Assembly: GCA_964489425.1 (NCBI GenBank)
Contig: CAZAYP010000056.1
Location: 1 to 37,085 of the forward strand
Direction of reading: 5' to 3'
DNA length: 37,085 nucleotides
DNA from: CAZAYP01 sp964489425 [NCBI: uncultured Verrucomicrobiota bacterium]
GTDB taxonomy: Bacteria > Verrucomicrobiota > Kiritimatiellia > RZYC01
The notes under the pieces: model-generated
The model's input: only the letters and a program-made list of their open reading frames with translations
Databases searched by the model: none
Told to the model about the DNA's origin: nothing
In this document: positions 16,156 through 24,801 of the stretch, piece by piece
Layout: every line of letters starts with the position of its first letter
Numbering within the stretch: position 1 is the stretch's first letter
Translations under genes and position numbers: made by a program

Positions 16156-17559
16156 CTATGTGTCCTTCTCCGGCTGCTGGTAATACTTGAGGTTGGCGAG
16201 GGTCTCGGCGTTCAGGCCGGGCGCGGCAGCGCTGTCCGCAGGCACGCCGTGCGGGTCGTCACGGAACTCCTGGATGTAGTTGATCCCCACGAAGGCCTGG
16301 CTGACCGTGGAGGAGTCCAGCAGGTGCCGCATGTCGCGGAACTGGCCGTGCTCCACCACCCGGCGGATCTCGCCCTCGAAATCCACGGGGCGCGCGGGCA
16401 TGGGCAGGGCGTTGAAGATCACCACGTGGTTGTGCAGGAGCTGGCGGGCGCCGCCGACGTTGGCCGGGTGGATATAGAACACGCGGTTGAACACGGTCTC
16501 GTCGTAGTCGCTCAGGTCGCTGGACAAGTCCACGCCGACGCCGCAGATCAGGCCGGTCACGTCGCCATGGCGCGGGGCGGTGTCGCAGTCCATCCAGGCC
16601 GCGCGGTTGCTTTCGTGGGTGATCATCTTGCCGTTTTCGGGAGCCAGGTCCTCGACCGGCGCCTTCTTGACCCCGGAGCCGAACACCGCCGGCATGTGCG
16701 CGCGCATGGCCACGCCCAGGGCGCCCTTGAAGTCCGGCCGGCGGCGGCGGGCGAGCTGAAACAGGTCGGCGTAGAGCGCGCTCATGGTGGCGCCCCCGGG
16801 CTCCGCGGCCTGGAACACGGCGTACTCGTTGAAGCCGCCAGCCACGACCGCGTTGAACCCGGTGCGGATCATGACGTGGCGGCCGGTGTCGGTCTTGGGG
16901 ATCAGGAAGTCCGGCGTGTCCTGGCCGTCGGTCGGCAGCCAGACCATGGTGCCGCCGATGGTGATCATCTCGCCCATGAGCTGGTAATAGTCGTCCGGCT
17001 GGTCGCCGAGGCCGCCGAGGCCAATGGAGTACTCGGTCTCGAAAAAGCGCTTGGAGCTCAGGTCGGCGCGCTTGACGCGGGCGAAGAGCACGTCCTTGAC
17101 GTCGCCCAGCACCTCGATCGCGCCGCGCTGGTGGCCCCCGGGCAGGAAGCGGAACACGCCGGTGTGGCCGGCGGCGATCTCCAGCTGGTCCCAGCCCTCG
17201 GCCAGGGCGGCTTCGCGGGCGGTCTTTTCAGCCGCGGCCCAGGCGGCTTCCGGCGTGTCGCAGACCAGGAGCTGGGCGGCCATGCCGGTCATCTCGAGCA
17301 CCTCGCGGCAGTACGGCTGCAAGGCCGCGATGGCCAGCACGCCGTGGCGGGCCTGGAGCTGCTTGCGCAGGGTCAACAGCACGCGCACCCCGGCGCTGCT
17401 GAGGTAGTTGACGCCCGAAAAATCCAGCACCAGCCCGCGCGCGGCGCGCGGCACCACCTCGTCCTGGCGCTTCTGAAAGTCCGCGGCGCCGGCCGCATCC
17501 AGGCGGCCTTTGATGGTCAGCAGGGTTACCGCACCTTCGGTGCGCGTGGCGATCTCCAT
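16156..17559 (-). CDS. STAS-domain protein with large unrecognised C-terminal region
   Basis: A 467-residue protein. Residues 1-100 form an anti-sigma-factor-antagonist STAS domain: VTLLTIKGRLD, LVLDFSGVNYLSSAGVRVLL with candidate phospho-serines S54/S55, then GVLAIAALQPYCREVLEMTG. From about residue 110 to the end (roughly 355 residues) I recognise no family. This part contains RFFETEYSIGLGGLGD, MITIGGTMVWLPTDG and LLHNHVVIFNALPMP, with several His, Asp and Glu in conserved-looking contexts, and ends in a polar tail. I place the start at 17559 because AAGGG lies seven nucleotides upstream; the ATG at 17565 is too close. It sits between batE (29 nt) and prmC (29 nt). A role in partner switching is inferred from the STAS domain alone. 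Confidence 0.8.
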   Translation of the reverse strand: MEIATRTEGAVTLLTIKGRLDAAGAADFQKRQDEVVPRAARGLVLDFSGVNYLSSAGVRVLLTLRKQLQARHGVLAIAALQPYCREVLEMTGMAAQLLVCDTPEAAWAAAEKTAREAALAEGWDQLEIAAGHTGVFRFLPGGHQRGAIEVLGDVKDVLFARVKRADLSSKRFFETEYSIGLGGLGDQPDDYYQLMGEMITIGGTMVWLPTDGQDTPDFLIPKTDTGRHVMIRTGFNAVVAGGFNEYAVFQAAEPGGATMSALYADLFQLARRRRPDFKGALGVAMRAHMPAVFGSGVKKAPVEDLAPENGKMITHESNRAAWMDCDTAPRHGDVTGLICGVGVDLSSDLSDYDETVFNRVFYIHPANVGGARQLLHNHVVIFNALPMPARPVDFEGEIRRVVEHGQFRDMRHLLDSSTVSQAFVGINYIQEFRDDPHGVPADSAAAPGLNAETLANLKYYQQPEKDT

Positions 17560-17588
17560 GGGCATCCCTTTCGTTTGGTTGGACCCGG

Positions 17589-18365
17589 CTACCGGGAAGC
17601 GGCCACGGGCTGGCAGGCGCCGGCGGGCAACCAGCCCACCTGGGCGCCGGCGCGCACCTTGACCCAGTTCTCGTTTTTCTCCGCGCCCGCCTGCGGCGCC
17701 ATCTCCAGGATGGACCCGGCCGGCGCGTCAAAGTGGGCCGTGGAATCGGCGATGGGCGCAAACAGCGCCTTCTGGCCGGGCGCCATGACCACGCACTCGG
17801 GATAGCGCCGCGCCTGGAGCTGGTCGCCCGCGCCCACAACGGCCAGGACCAGCACGGCCAGGGCCGGGGCCAGCAGCCGCTGGAGACCGCGCCGGGCGGC
17901 CGGCCGCAGGAACCAGGCGCAGCCCAGCAGGGCGCTGACCCAGTACGCGGCCGTGGCCAGGCCGATCCATTCGCCCAGGCGCAGCTTGCGCAAATAGCGG
18001 GTCACGATCCCGTATTCCGGGGCCAGCGCGCCGGCGCTTTCGAGGGCAAAGCGCAGGTTGGCGGCCAGGTCCGCGTTGCGCGGCGCCAGCCGCTGGGCGC
18101 GGCGGTAGTTCAAGATGGCCGGGCCAGGCTGACCGTTCTTGAAGTAGGCATTGCCCAGGTTGTAGAATAGCGCGCCGGCCACGTACCCGTCGGCCACCAA
18201 GTCCTCGTAAGCGTGGATGGCGTCCGCAATGCGGCCCTGGTCGTAGTCGGCCGCGGCCTGGGCAAACACGGCGGCCGGATCCAGGTCCGCGGCCCATGCC
18301 CCGGCCGACCCGATCAGCGCCAGGATCATGGGCCGGAGAAACGCAAGATATCGCCCGGGTTTCAC
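17589..18365 (-). CDS. batE: BatE-like TPR/SH3 protein
   Basis: A 258-residue protein starting at GTG 18365, which overlaps the batD stop codon (GTGA), with AAGG seven nucleotides upstream. A signal peptide (ends AGAWA near residue 25) leads into tetratricopeptide repeats (AAADYDQGRIADAIHAYEDL, ALFYNLGNAYFKNGQPGPAI, LNYRRAQRLAPRNADLAANL). Two membrane helices follow (IGLATAAYWVSALLGCAWF and LLAPALAVLVLAVVGAG), then a C-terminal SH3-like region ending VRAGAQVGWLPAGAC. This domain order is that of BatE in the Bat (Bacteroides aerotolerance) clusters. It acts at the envelope; the molecular role of Bat proteins is not settled. Confidence 0.82.
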   Translation of the reverse strand: MKPGRYLAFLRPMILALIGSAGAWAADLDPAAVFAQAAADYDQGRIADAIHAYEDLVADGYVAGALFYNLGNAYFKNGQPGPAILNYRRAQRLAPRNADLAANLRFALESAGALAPEYGIVTRYLRKLRLGEWIGLATAAYWVSALLGCAWFLRPAARRGLQRLLAPALAVLVLAVVGAGDQLQARRYPECVVMAPGQKALFAPIADSTAHFDAPAGSILEMAPQAGAEKNENWVKVRAGAQVGWLPAGACQPVAASR

Positions 18366-20185
18366 AGCTTCACCTTTTCCGAGGCTTTGAGCAGCGCGGG
18401 CAGGGTCTTGAGGATGTCCGCCGGGTCGACGCCGGAGGAACAGGCCGCATAACGCTCCTGGTCGCAGCAGGCAAACAGGCGCTCCAGGCGCCCGCACAGC
18501 TCCTCCTCCAGCCCGCCCCGGCGCAGCGCCGCCACGACGGCCGGGCCGGCCACCTCGCCCGGGGCGAGGTTGAGGCGGTTGCCGTAGTAGGAGCTGAGCG
18601 CCTCCCAGGCGCCCTCGAAAAACTGGCGCCGCTGGCCCGCGGCCAGGGCTTGCTCCGCCTTGCGCAGGCCGGCGCGGGCGCTGCGCGGCGCCTGGGATCG
18701 GCGGGCGCGGGCCACGTCGCGCTGCAGGACGTCGCGGCGCCGGACCGCGAACCCGGTGGCCAGCAGCGCCCCGGCGGGCAGCAGCTGCAGCAGCCAGAAC
18801 CAGGGCTGGCGGTACCACGGCGCAACGCCGGCGCGCAGCCAGCGCGCGGGCGCGGGCTGCAGGTAGAGGATGTCCGCCCCCAGGATCCGCGCCGGCGCGG
18901 GCGCGGCGCCCGCCGCGGCCGAGGGCGCCTGGAGCACGGCGGTCTGTGTGCTGGAGGCGTGCAGGGTCAGCGGGAACGGCCCGCGGCTGATGGTCTCGTA
19001 CTGTTCTTTCAGCGGGTTGAAAAACGAGAACGCGACCGCCGGCAGGTTGCTGATCCCGGCGGCCTTGGGGATCACCACCTGCTCAAACTCCTTGCGTATG
19101 ATGCGCGTGCCGTCCTGGGCGTCGCTGGTCACCAGCCGCGGCTCGTACACCTTGAACTGGTCCCCCAGGTCCAGCCTGGGCGCCACCACGTTCTCGATGT
19201 TGCCGCCGCCGGAGACCAGCATATTGATGGTGATCGGCTCGCCCACCGCCAGGTCCGTGGGGTTGACCTGCACGGCGAACTGGAACTCGCCCACCGCGCC
19301 CGAGAAGCTCGCCGGCTGGCCCTGGGCGGGCAGCGGCTTGACCTCCATGTCCAGGCTGCCGGCCTCGACCACCACCGGCTGGGTTTCCGCGCCGCGGCCG
19401 AACAGGTCGAAGAAGGGGTCCTCGAAAAAGCCGTACCGGCGGCGGCGGTCGCGCTCGACGAGGACCGGCACGCGCAGCGAAGGCTGCAGTTGGAACCGGC
19501 CGGCGGTCAGGGCCTGGGCCTGGCTGCGGAACCGCCGCACGTCAAACACCTCGTTGTTGATGATCTCGCGGGTGGGGTTGAGCTCTTGAAATTGCTGGAA
19601 CTTAAGCCCTGTGGCCGGCAGGTTCAGCAGTTCGATGTTGCCCCCGAGGTTGAGCCCGCGGAAGTAGATGTTGATGTACACCTCGAACAGCTCCTGGTTG
19701 TACACGCTGGTCCGCTCGGAAAAGATCTTGGCGAACAGCCCCTGCCCGCCTTCGGAGCTGCGGCCGCCCTGCGTCACCTCGGTGTTGGCGCCGGCCGCCT
19801 TGAGCTCCACGGCCGGGATGACGGTGGACTGCCCGCCGGCCTCGTAGGTGAACGGCCCCACCTGGAAGGTGCCTTCCTGCAGCGGCACGACCTGGTAGTT
19901 GAACGTCACGGACACGTCCTGCTGCATGCGGCCATTGACGGACTGCATGGAAAAATTCTGCTGCACGCTGGGGCCCATGATCTGCAGCCCGGGGATGCTC
20001 GGCATCGGCGGGTGGGGCGGCGACTCCACGCCGCGCACGGTAAACGAGCAGGCCGCGGGCTCGCCGACCTTCAGCACCCGGGGCTGGAGATCAAAATCCA
20101 CGCTCAACGCCGCGGCCAGCGCCGGCCAGAGCGCCACGGCCAGGCCCAGCCACCGCCGCCGCCATGCCTGTTGATTTACCGCCAT
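18362..20185 (-). CDS. batD: BatD-like envelope protein
   Basis: A 607-residue exported protein. The signal peptide covers about residues 1-27. Several Ig-like beta domains follow: SVDFDLQPRVLKVGEPAACSF, then a region with QGLFAKIFSERTSVYNQELFEVYINIYFRG, and a third starting VQVNPTDLAVGEPITINMLVSG. A membrane helix (WFWLLQLLPAGALLATGFAV) anchors it near residue 470, and the C-terminal cytoplasmic part is helical. This is the BatD/oxygen-tolerance architecture. It heads a leftward cluster batD-batE-STAS-prmC-zinc-finger, with gaps of 29 nt or less. MoxR, BatA and BatB, the usual partners, are not in the window. The start is 21 nt from the start of the divergent gene. Confidence 0.85.
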   Translation of the reverse strand: MAVNQQAWRRRWLGLAVALWPALAAALSVDFDLQPRVLKVGEPAACSFTVRGVESPPHPPMPSIPGLQIMGPSVQQNFSMQSVNGRMQQDVSVTFNYQVVPLQEGTFQVGPFTYEAGGQSTVIPAVELKAAGANTEVTQGGRSSEGGQGLFAKIFSERTSVYNQELFEVYINIYFRGLNLGGNIELLNLPATGLKFQQFQELNPTREIINNEVFDVRRFRSQAQALTAGRFQLQPSLRVPVLVERDRRRRYGFFEDPFFDLFGRGAETQPVVVEAGSLDMEVKPLPAQGQPASFSGAVGEFQFAVQVNPTDLAVGEPITINMLVSGGGNIENVVAPRLDLGDQFKVYEPRLVTSDAQDGTRIIRKEFEQVVIPKAAGISNLPAVAFSFFNPLKEQYETISRGPFPLTLHASSTQTAVLQAPSAAAGAAPAPARILGADILYLQPAPARWLRAGVAPWYRQPWFWLLQLLPAGALLATGFAVRRRDVLQRDVARARRSQAPRSARAGLRKAEQALAAGQRRQFFEGAWEALSSYYGNRLNLAPGEVAGPAVVAALRRGGLEEELCGRLERLFACCDQERYAACSSGVDPADILKTLPALLKASEKVKL

Positions 20186-20200
20186 CTTTTCTGTTAACCT
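20171..20200 (+). promoter_or_regulatory. candidate promoter, near-leaderless
   Basis: TTGATT (20171-20176), 18 bp, TAACCT (20195-20200). Transcription would begin at about 20207, which is the ATG of the beta-propeller gene. The -35 box lies within the first codons of the divergent batD. I found no convincing leftward promoter for batD in the same gap. Confidence 0.4.
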
Positions 20201-20206
20201 GCCTTT

Positions 20207-22288
20207 ATGCCCATTGGGTTCTCAAAACGATCTGGCAGAGATTATTTTGCCAAAGCCGCCCGAAATACAAGGCGTTTTTTAGCGGCGCCCGGCCTGGCCG
20301 GGTGGATGGCCCTGGCCTGGCTGGGGTGGATCGCCCCGGCGCCGGCGCTGCGGATCAACGACGCCGGCCAGACCTTTGTCGCCGAAACCGTGGGGTCCGA
20401 CCTCGTCGCGCCGGCCGGCCTGGCCGTGGACCCGATCACCGGCCGCCTGTTCGTCGCCGAGAAAGGCGCCAACCGGATCAGCCTGCTGAACGAGCGCGCG
20501 CGCGTCACGGTGCTGGATCAGGGGTTCACGATCGTCAGCCCCATGCCCGCCTGGGCCCTGTCCAGCACGGCCACGACCGCGCGTCTGCGCGAGCCGGTCC
20601 TGCGCACGCCCGAAGACCTGGACTTCGATCGCCAGGGGCGGCTGTACGTGGCCGAGGGCGGCGTCCACGGCCGGCTGCTGCGGTTTGAGCCGTTCATCCA
20701 GGGCGCGCTGGTGGCGTCCATCCTGTTTACCCCCTGGTCGGGCATGCCGTACAGCTACGGCAGCGTGGCCGCCGACAACCTCGACCGCATCTTCGTCACC
20801 GCCCGCAAAACGCCCGGGGCCACGCTGGTGTTTGGCAGCGTGATGATGTGCGATGCCCGCGGCTGCTGGTTCGTGGCCGGCTACGGGCCGTTTGCCGATT
20901 TTTCCAACGTGGCCGTGGACGCCACCCGCAGCGCGCTGGTGGTGGGCGAGCGCCGGCGCGGCGACCTGCACTGGTTCGATCCCGAGCGCCAGGCGGAACT
21001 GGCGGCCCTGGAACACCTGGACGGCCTGCGCCACGTGGAGTTCTGGATGGATGGCCGCACCTTGGCCACGATCTGCCGGGAGGACGGGACCTGGAGCCTC
21101 CTGCTGGTGGAGCCCCTGGCCGGCACCGTGAGCGAGCTGGTCGGCGGCCTGGGCCCGGTGGGCGGGATCGCCGTGCATCCGTACAGCGGCGAAATCTACA
21201 TCACCCAGAGCGAAGCCGGAACCGTGCTGCGCCTGCGCCCGGCCGGCGAAGCCGTCGAGGAAGTCACCGGCGACGATTACGTCACCCAGCTCAACCGGGC
21301 TTTTGAGATCAAGCATTCCCTGCCGCCCCGCGAATGGCCCAGCTTCTTCAAGTCTTACATCGACAGCCTCGACATCGTCGACCCGGTGGACCCCATGCCC
21401 GGCGGCGGCACGCCCGGCACGGTCCCGCCCGCCACCCAGCCGGAAACGGCCGCGGACGCCACGGAAGACAGCCTGCTGGAAGATGCCCTGACCCATGACC
21501 CGCCGCGGCGCATCCCCATGACGCTCGAGGAACTGGTCAGCCTCGTGCCGATTGCCGCGGCCAAGTTCAAGGCCGAGCCCATGGGCACCAACGCGCCGGC
21601 CGGCGATCCCATCGCGGAGGTCAGCTTCCTGATTTTTCATCCCAACCAGGCCCAGCTCCTGCAAAAAGCCACGGTGCCCAGCGTCAGCCTGTTTCGCGCG
21701 ACCCACCGGAGCGGATCCGAGGCCTACACCAAGTTCATGCCCAACAAGGATGGCCATATCCTGCGCGACGACACGCCCGCCGCCGAGCTGCCCGAGATGC
21801 TGTTCTCGTTCCCGACCGGCTACTACATGCCGGAGTCATCCGCCGGCGAGGAGGGCATGGTCCGGGTGTATTTCCTCGGCATGGGCCTGGGCCCGGACTA
21901 CTGGCTGGACATTGACCGCACCGGCCGGGCGCAGAGCCGGATGATGGTCGAAAACGATGACGGCACCAAGCACTATTACCGGCTCCAGCCGTACCCGGAA
22001 AAACGCCGGGCCGGCGGTGAAAGCGTGCTCATTGCCGGGCTCGAGATGTTCTCGGGCGGCTGGCTGCAGGTGGCGGCCCAGCCGGTCCTGTGGACGTTTG
22101 TAAACTCCGACGCCACCGAGGGCATCATCCGCCACTGGACCGCCACCATGACCCTGGACCCGGGCAACATCCTGACCGCGCCAACCGTGGGGCCGGCCTA
22201 CGACGGCAGCCTGGCCCAAAGCGAGATCAACCTGTGCCGCAAGCTGGTCCTGCGCGCCGCCGCGCGCTGGAAAGACCTGCGCCTGTAA
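20207..22288 (+). CDS. exported NHL/SMP-30-like beta-propeller protein with unknown C-terminal domain
   Basis: A 693-residue protein. A long basic n-region (residues 1-26) precedes the hydrophobic signal (GLAGWMALAWLGWIAPAPA, to about 48). Residues about 50-365 show propeller blades with repeating (P)xGLAVDPxTGRLFVAE-like units: APAGLAVDPITGRLFVAEKG, TPEDLDFDRQGRLYVAEGG, SNVAVDATRSALVVGERRR and GGIAVHPYSGEIYITQSEAG. A Pro/Thr/Asp-rich linker (about 395-425) leads to a C-terminal domain of about 260 residues I do not recognise (EVSFLIFHPNQAQLLQKATV, MVRVYFLGMGLGPDYWLDID). It has no evident catalytic motif. It is single, divergent from the Bat cluster, and faces outward by prediction. Confidence 0.75.
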   Translation: MPIGFSKRSGRDYFAKAARNTRRFLAAPGLAGWMALAWLGWIAPAPALRINDAGQTFVAETVGSDLVAPAGLAVDPITGRLFVAEKGANRISLLNERARVTVLDQGFTIVSPMPAWALSSTATTARLREPVLRTPEDLDFDRQGRLYVAEGGVHGRLLRFEPFIQGALVASILFTPWSGMPYSYGSVAADNLDRIFVTARKTPGATLVFGSVMMCDARGCWFVAGYGPFADFSNVAVDATRSALVVGERRRGDLHWFDPERQAELAALEHLDGLRHVEFWMDGRTLATICREDGTWSLLLVEPLAGTVSELVGGLGPVGGIAVHPYSGEIYITQSEAGTVLRLRPAGEAVEEVTGDDYVTQLNRAFEIKHSLPPREWPSFFKSYIDSLDIVDPVDPMPGGGTPGTVPPATQPETAADATEDSLLEDALTHDPPRRIPMTLEELVSLVPIAAAKFKAEPMGTNAPAGDPIAEVSFLIFHPNQAQLLQKATVPSVSLFRATHRSGSEAYTKFMPNKDGHILRDDTPAAELPEMLFSFPTGYYMPESSAGEEGMVRVYFLGMGLGPDYWLDIDRTGRAQSRMMVENDDGTKHYYRLQPYPEKRRAGGESVLIAGLEMFSGGWLQVAAQPVLWTFVNSDATEGIIRHWTATMTLDPGNILTAPTVGPAYDGSLAQSEINLCRKLVLRAAARWKDLRL

Positions 22289-22404
22289 TCCCCTTTGCCG
22301 GCCCGCAGGTAAAATGTTGCAACAGGCCAGGCCGTGTGGCAGGGTGCGCCCTCAAGGTACCCAGCCAGCAAACCGGCCGAGCGCCGGGAAAAACAAGGAA
22401 TGAC

Positions 22405-23541
22405 ATGAGCGCAAAATCCGGACGAGTTCTGATGGCCGTTGTTTTCTTTAGCGCGATCTTGGCGGGGGCCTTGTGGATCGCGGCGCGGGCCGCCTCGGCC
22501 GGGGCCGCGGAGAGCAACGCCGTGACCGGCCCCCTGACCCTGTTGCTGGCGGAGGACGCCACGCCCGGCCCCACCCCCACGCCCACGGCCACCGCGGCGC
22601 CCACCCCCACCCCGACCCCCACGTTCATGCCCGCCCCCGAAGGCATGGTCACGATCCCGGAAGGCGAGTTTACCATGGGCGACGCGTTCAACGACGCCGA
22701 GTTCGATGACGAAAAGCCCCGGCACCAGGTGTTCGTGAGCACGTTCTTCATGGATCAATACGAGGTTACCGCGGCTAAGTGGCAGGACGTTTACATGTGG
22801 GCCACCAACCACGGCTACAGCTTCAGGGCGGTGGACGGCTTGCCCAGGGGCAAGGCGCCCACCCACCCCGCGGCCTATGTGGTTTGGTTCCAAGCGGTGG
22901 CCTGGTGCAACGCCCGCAGCGAAACCGAGGGGTTGACGCCTGTTTACTATATCGCCACCAACCACAACCCGGCCACGGTCTATAAAGGCGGCAGCAGTGC
23001 GCCGCTCACCAATTCCTGGGTGGGCTGGACCAACAACGGGTACCGGTTGCCCACGGAGGCGGAATGGGAAAAAGCCGCGCGCGGCGGCGCGGCCGACACG
23101 CGGTTCCCCTGGACCGATTTCACGAACAATATTGCATGGGCCAAGGCCAATTATGCCTGCGCGTGGATGGATGGCCACCCCCGCTATGGCTATGACATCA
23201 ACCCGGTTGGGGGTACGTATCCCGCCTACACCAACGGCGGCTTCCCCTGGACCAGCCCGGTCGGCAGTTTTGCCCCCAATGGCTACGGCTTGTACGACAT
23301 GGCCGGCAACGTGGAAGAGTGGTGTTGGGATGCCTTTTACAACTCCAATTATCCCAGCGCCCGCCAAGTCGATCCCCAGGGCCCTGACTTCGGTTATGAC
23401 CGTGTCCGGCGCGGTGGGGCAGGCTCGCTGAGCGCCTACGACTGCCGGGTCTCTTATCGCCAGCCAGGATATTTTTGCTGCGCGCTGGACGACTATGGCC
23501 GGCAAGGGTTCCGCTGCGTGCGGCGGCCTGACCCGGAATAG
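22405..23541 (+). CDS. exported SUMF1/FGE-sulfatase-fold protein
   Basis: A 378-residue protein with an N-terminal signal or anchor (about 8-34), a Pro/Thr-rich linker (about 53-78, TPTPTPT repeats) and a C-terminal SUMF1-type domain (about 80-375). Typical elements are MVTIPEGEFTMGD, DQYEVTAAKWQDV, VAWCNARSE, GYRLPTEAEWEKAARGG, GLYDMAGNVEEWCWD and QGFRCVRRPD. The two catalytic cysteines of formylglycine-generating enzyme, spaced five apart near the C-terminus, are not seen; the matching stretch reads YDCRVSYRQPG with only one Cys. A binding or structural role is therefore more likely than sulfatase maturation. AAGGA lies about five nucleotides before the ATG. A weak promoter candidate is TTGCAA (22317) with CAGGGT 17 bp later. 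A close paralog starts 0.8 kb downstream. Confidence 0.85.
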   Translation: MSAKSGRVLMAVVFFSAILAGALWIAARAASAGAAESNAVTGPLTLLLAEDATPGPTPTPTATAAPTPTPTPTFMPAPEGMVTIPEGEFTMGDAFNDAEFDDEKPRHQVFVSTFFMDQYEVTAAKWQDVYMWATNHGYSFRAVDGLPRGKAPTHPAAYVVWFQAVAWCNARSETEGLTPVYYIATNHNPATVYKGGSSAPLTNSWVGWTNNGYRLPTEAEWEKAARGGAADTRFPWTDFTNNIAWAKANYACAWMDGHPRYGYDINPVGGTYPAYTNGGFPWTSPVGSFAPNGYGLYDMAGNVEEWCWDAFYNSNYPSARQVDPQGPDFGYDRVRRGGAGSLSAYDCRVSYRQPGYFCCALDDYGRQGFRCVRRPDPE

Positions 23542-23614
23542 GCCGGCGAAGTCCCCGCCCGGCGGCCGCGCGACAAAGCATCGTCAACCCCACTGACCAC
23601 AGCCACGGCATGAA

Positions 23615-23646
23615 GCCGCCGTCACGGCGGCGTTCCCGAGGGAACG
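23615..23646. repeat. two adjacent perfect inverted repeats
   Basis: GCCGCCGT-C-ACGGCGGC (23615-23631) abuts and shares one base with CGTTCCC-GA-GGGAACG (23631-23646). Both stems are perfect. The very short loops make cruciform or REP-like origin more likely than an RNA terminator, and no T-run follows. Confidence 0.6.
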
Positions 23647-24035
23647 CAGCGACGACCGAGGGGAAGAAGACGTCCACGGGCTTACGCCCGCGGCTGCGTG
23701 GGCGGGGATTAAGGGCGTCTTCCCATTCGGCACGGGGGGTGAAGAGAACGATGAATTATGAACGATGACCGATGAACTTCGGGACAACAGAGCAGATAAG
23801 CGGACAATTCTTCGTCCTTCGTGCTGAACTATTTCTCTGTCTGCCAAGCCTCGGCCTATCTCCCCGTCTCCCCTGCTGCTATTTCGTGCATTCGCCCATG
23901 GTTTTGCCCATTATTTGCGGCTGGACATAAGCAAGCGAACAAAGCAGTCTTTCGCTCACAATTGTTACAAACCCGGAGCCTGCCACGGCCGCCGGCGCCA
24001 TAGCAACCGCAGTGCCGGGTTCCTGGCTGGCGCAT

Positions 24036-24054
24036 CTTTTTGCTCAGCAAAAAG
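24036..24054. repeat. 19-bp perfect palindrome
   Basis: CTTTTTGCT-C-AGCAAAAAG, a perfect 9-bp inverted repeat around one base. On either strand the stem begins or ends with a run of five T, so it could act as a bidirectional terminator-like element, though it is not next to a gene end. Confidence 0.5.
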
Positions 24055-24297
24055 TGTGCGTGAGCCGGCATGACGGCCGGCACAGGGACGTGACGGCCGG
24101 CCGGCGAACGAACAGCCAGGGTTCCGGCACGAAGGGTGCGGCGCCGAGCGTGCCGCGGGCGGCGGAGCGCTACCTTGAATCCCAGGGGCCGCGCCTGGAG
24201 GACCACCGTGAACCCTGGGCTGGGGCCGCGCGAGTGGTAGCCAGAAAACTCTCCGCGCCCGCAAAACCGAAGCGCCGATGGCAAAGTCGTGAGTGAT

Positions 24298-24326
24298 TTG
24301 ACTACATATCAATATTCGGATATTGT
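24298..24326 (+). promoter_or_regulatory. candidate sigma70-type promoter of the disrupted SUMF1 gene
   Basis: TTGACT (24298-24303), 17 bp, TATTGT (24321-24326). Transcription would begin near 24333, 19 nt before the ATG at 24352, with an AGGGGG ribosome-binding site between. The promoter seems intact although the gene is broken. Confidence 0.55.
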
Positions 24327-24351
24327 TCGCATAGAGAAACAGGGGGACATA

Positions 24352-24776
24352 ATGAAAAAGAGCAAGTTGTCAGTACTAAGCGCAATCGCGGCAGTAATGG
24401 CCATGGGACCCAATATGGGGCCAGCCCAGACCCCGCACGATGATCGCCAAGAACGGCAGCAATCCGATGATAGTTCGTGGTTGTTATTTTCCATACCCCA
24501 TGTCTGCCCGACACCCACTCCGATCCCGGAAATGGTATACATCAAGACCGGGTCTTTTGTTATGGGCGGCGCAACGAATATACTCCCAGAATACAATATC
24601 GACGAGTTGCCGCAGCATGCCGTCCAAATCGGTTCGTTTTACGTCGACAGTTGCGAGGTGACAAAAGCGAAATGGGACGAGGTTTATGCCTGGGCGGTAG
24701 ATAATGCATATCACTTCGACAGCACGGGCGCAAGTAAGGCGACAAACCATCCCGCAGTTAACTTAAACTGGTATGA
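24352..24776 (+). pseudogene. 5' part of SUMF1-fold gene interrupted by an IS630-type element
   Basis: Encodes a signal peptide (MKKSKLSVLSAIAAVMAMGP, cleavage near residue 25) and the first third of a SUMF1-type domain (EMVYIKTGSFVMGG, SCEVTKAKWDEV). The frame reaches N-W-Y-D at the insertion point and then reads 9 codons into the element, stopping at 24804. Joined to the fragment at 25941, it restores a continuous protein of about 346 residues (39% shorter linker than the upstream paralog: only a short PTPTPIPE stretch). The base composition is visibly more AT-rich than the neighbouring core genes, as for the giant gene at 32.5 kb. Confidence 0.85.
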
Positions 24777-24801
24777 TACCAATCACGCTAGAGAATCGGT
24801 A
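24777..24801 (+). repeat. left terminal inverted repeat of the IS630-type element
   Basis: Outer 12 bases TACCAATCACGC and inner seven ATCGGTA match the right end exactly; four of the six bases between differ. The transposase stop codon (24788-24790) lies within this repeat. Confidence 0.8.

Larger units (their letters stand above)
23542..24297. other. 756-bp non-coding stretch with palindromes and short repeats
   Basis: No reading frame here looks like a gene; frames that stay open are Arg/Pro/Gly-rich and lack ribosome-binding sites. It contains the paired hairpins at 23615-23646 and a small stem CGGGC-TTAC-GCCCG (23677-23690). A run of GATGAA-type near-repeats follows (about 23740-23775), then a 19-bp palindrome (24036-24054) and TGACGGCCGG repeated exactly at 24071 and 24091. 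It separates the two SUMF1 genes and may be a decayed small mobile element or family of intergenic repeats. Confidence 0.5.

Noticed and set aside
22405-23541. Calling the SUMF1 protein a formylglycine-generating enzyme
   Set aside because: The paired catalytic cysteines are not present, and no sulfatase gene is nearby.
24012-24296. A 94-codon plus-strand open frame in the repeat-rich block
   Set aside because: No ribosome-binding site, composition like other shadow frames, and it is built from the palindromes and repeats.
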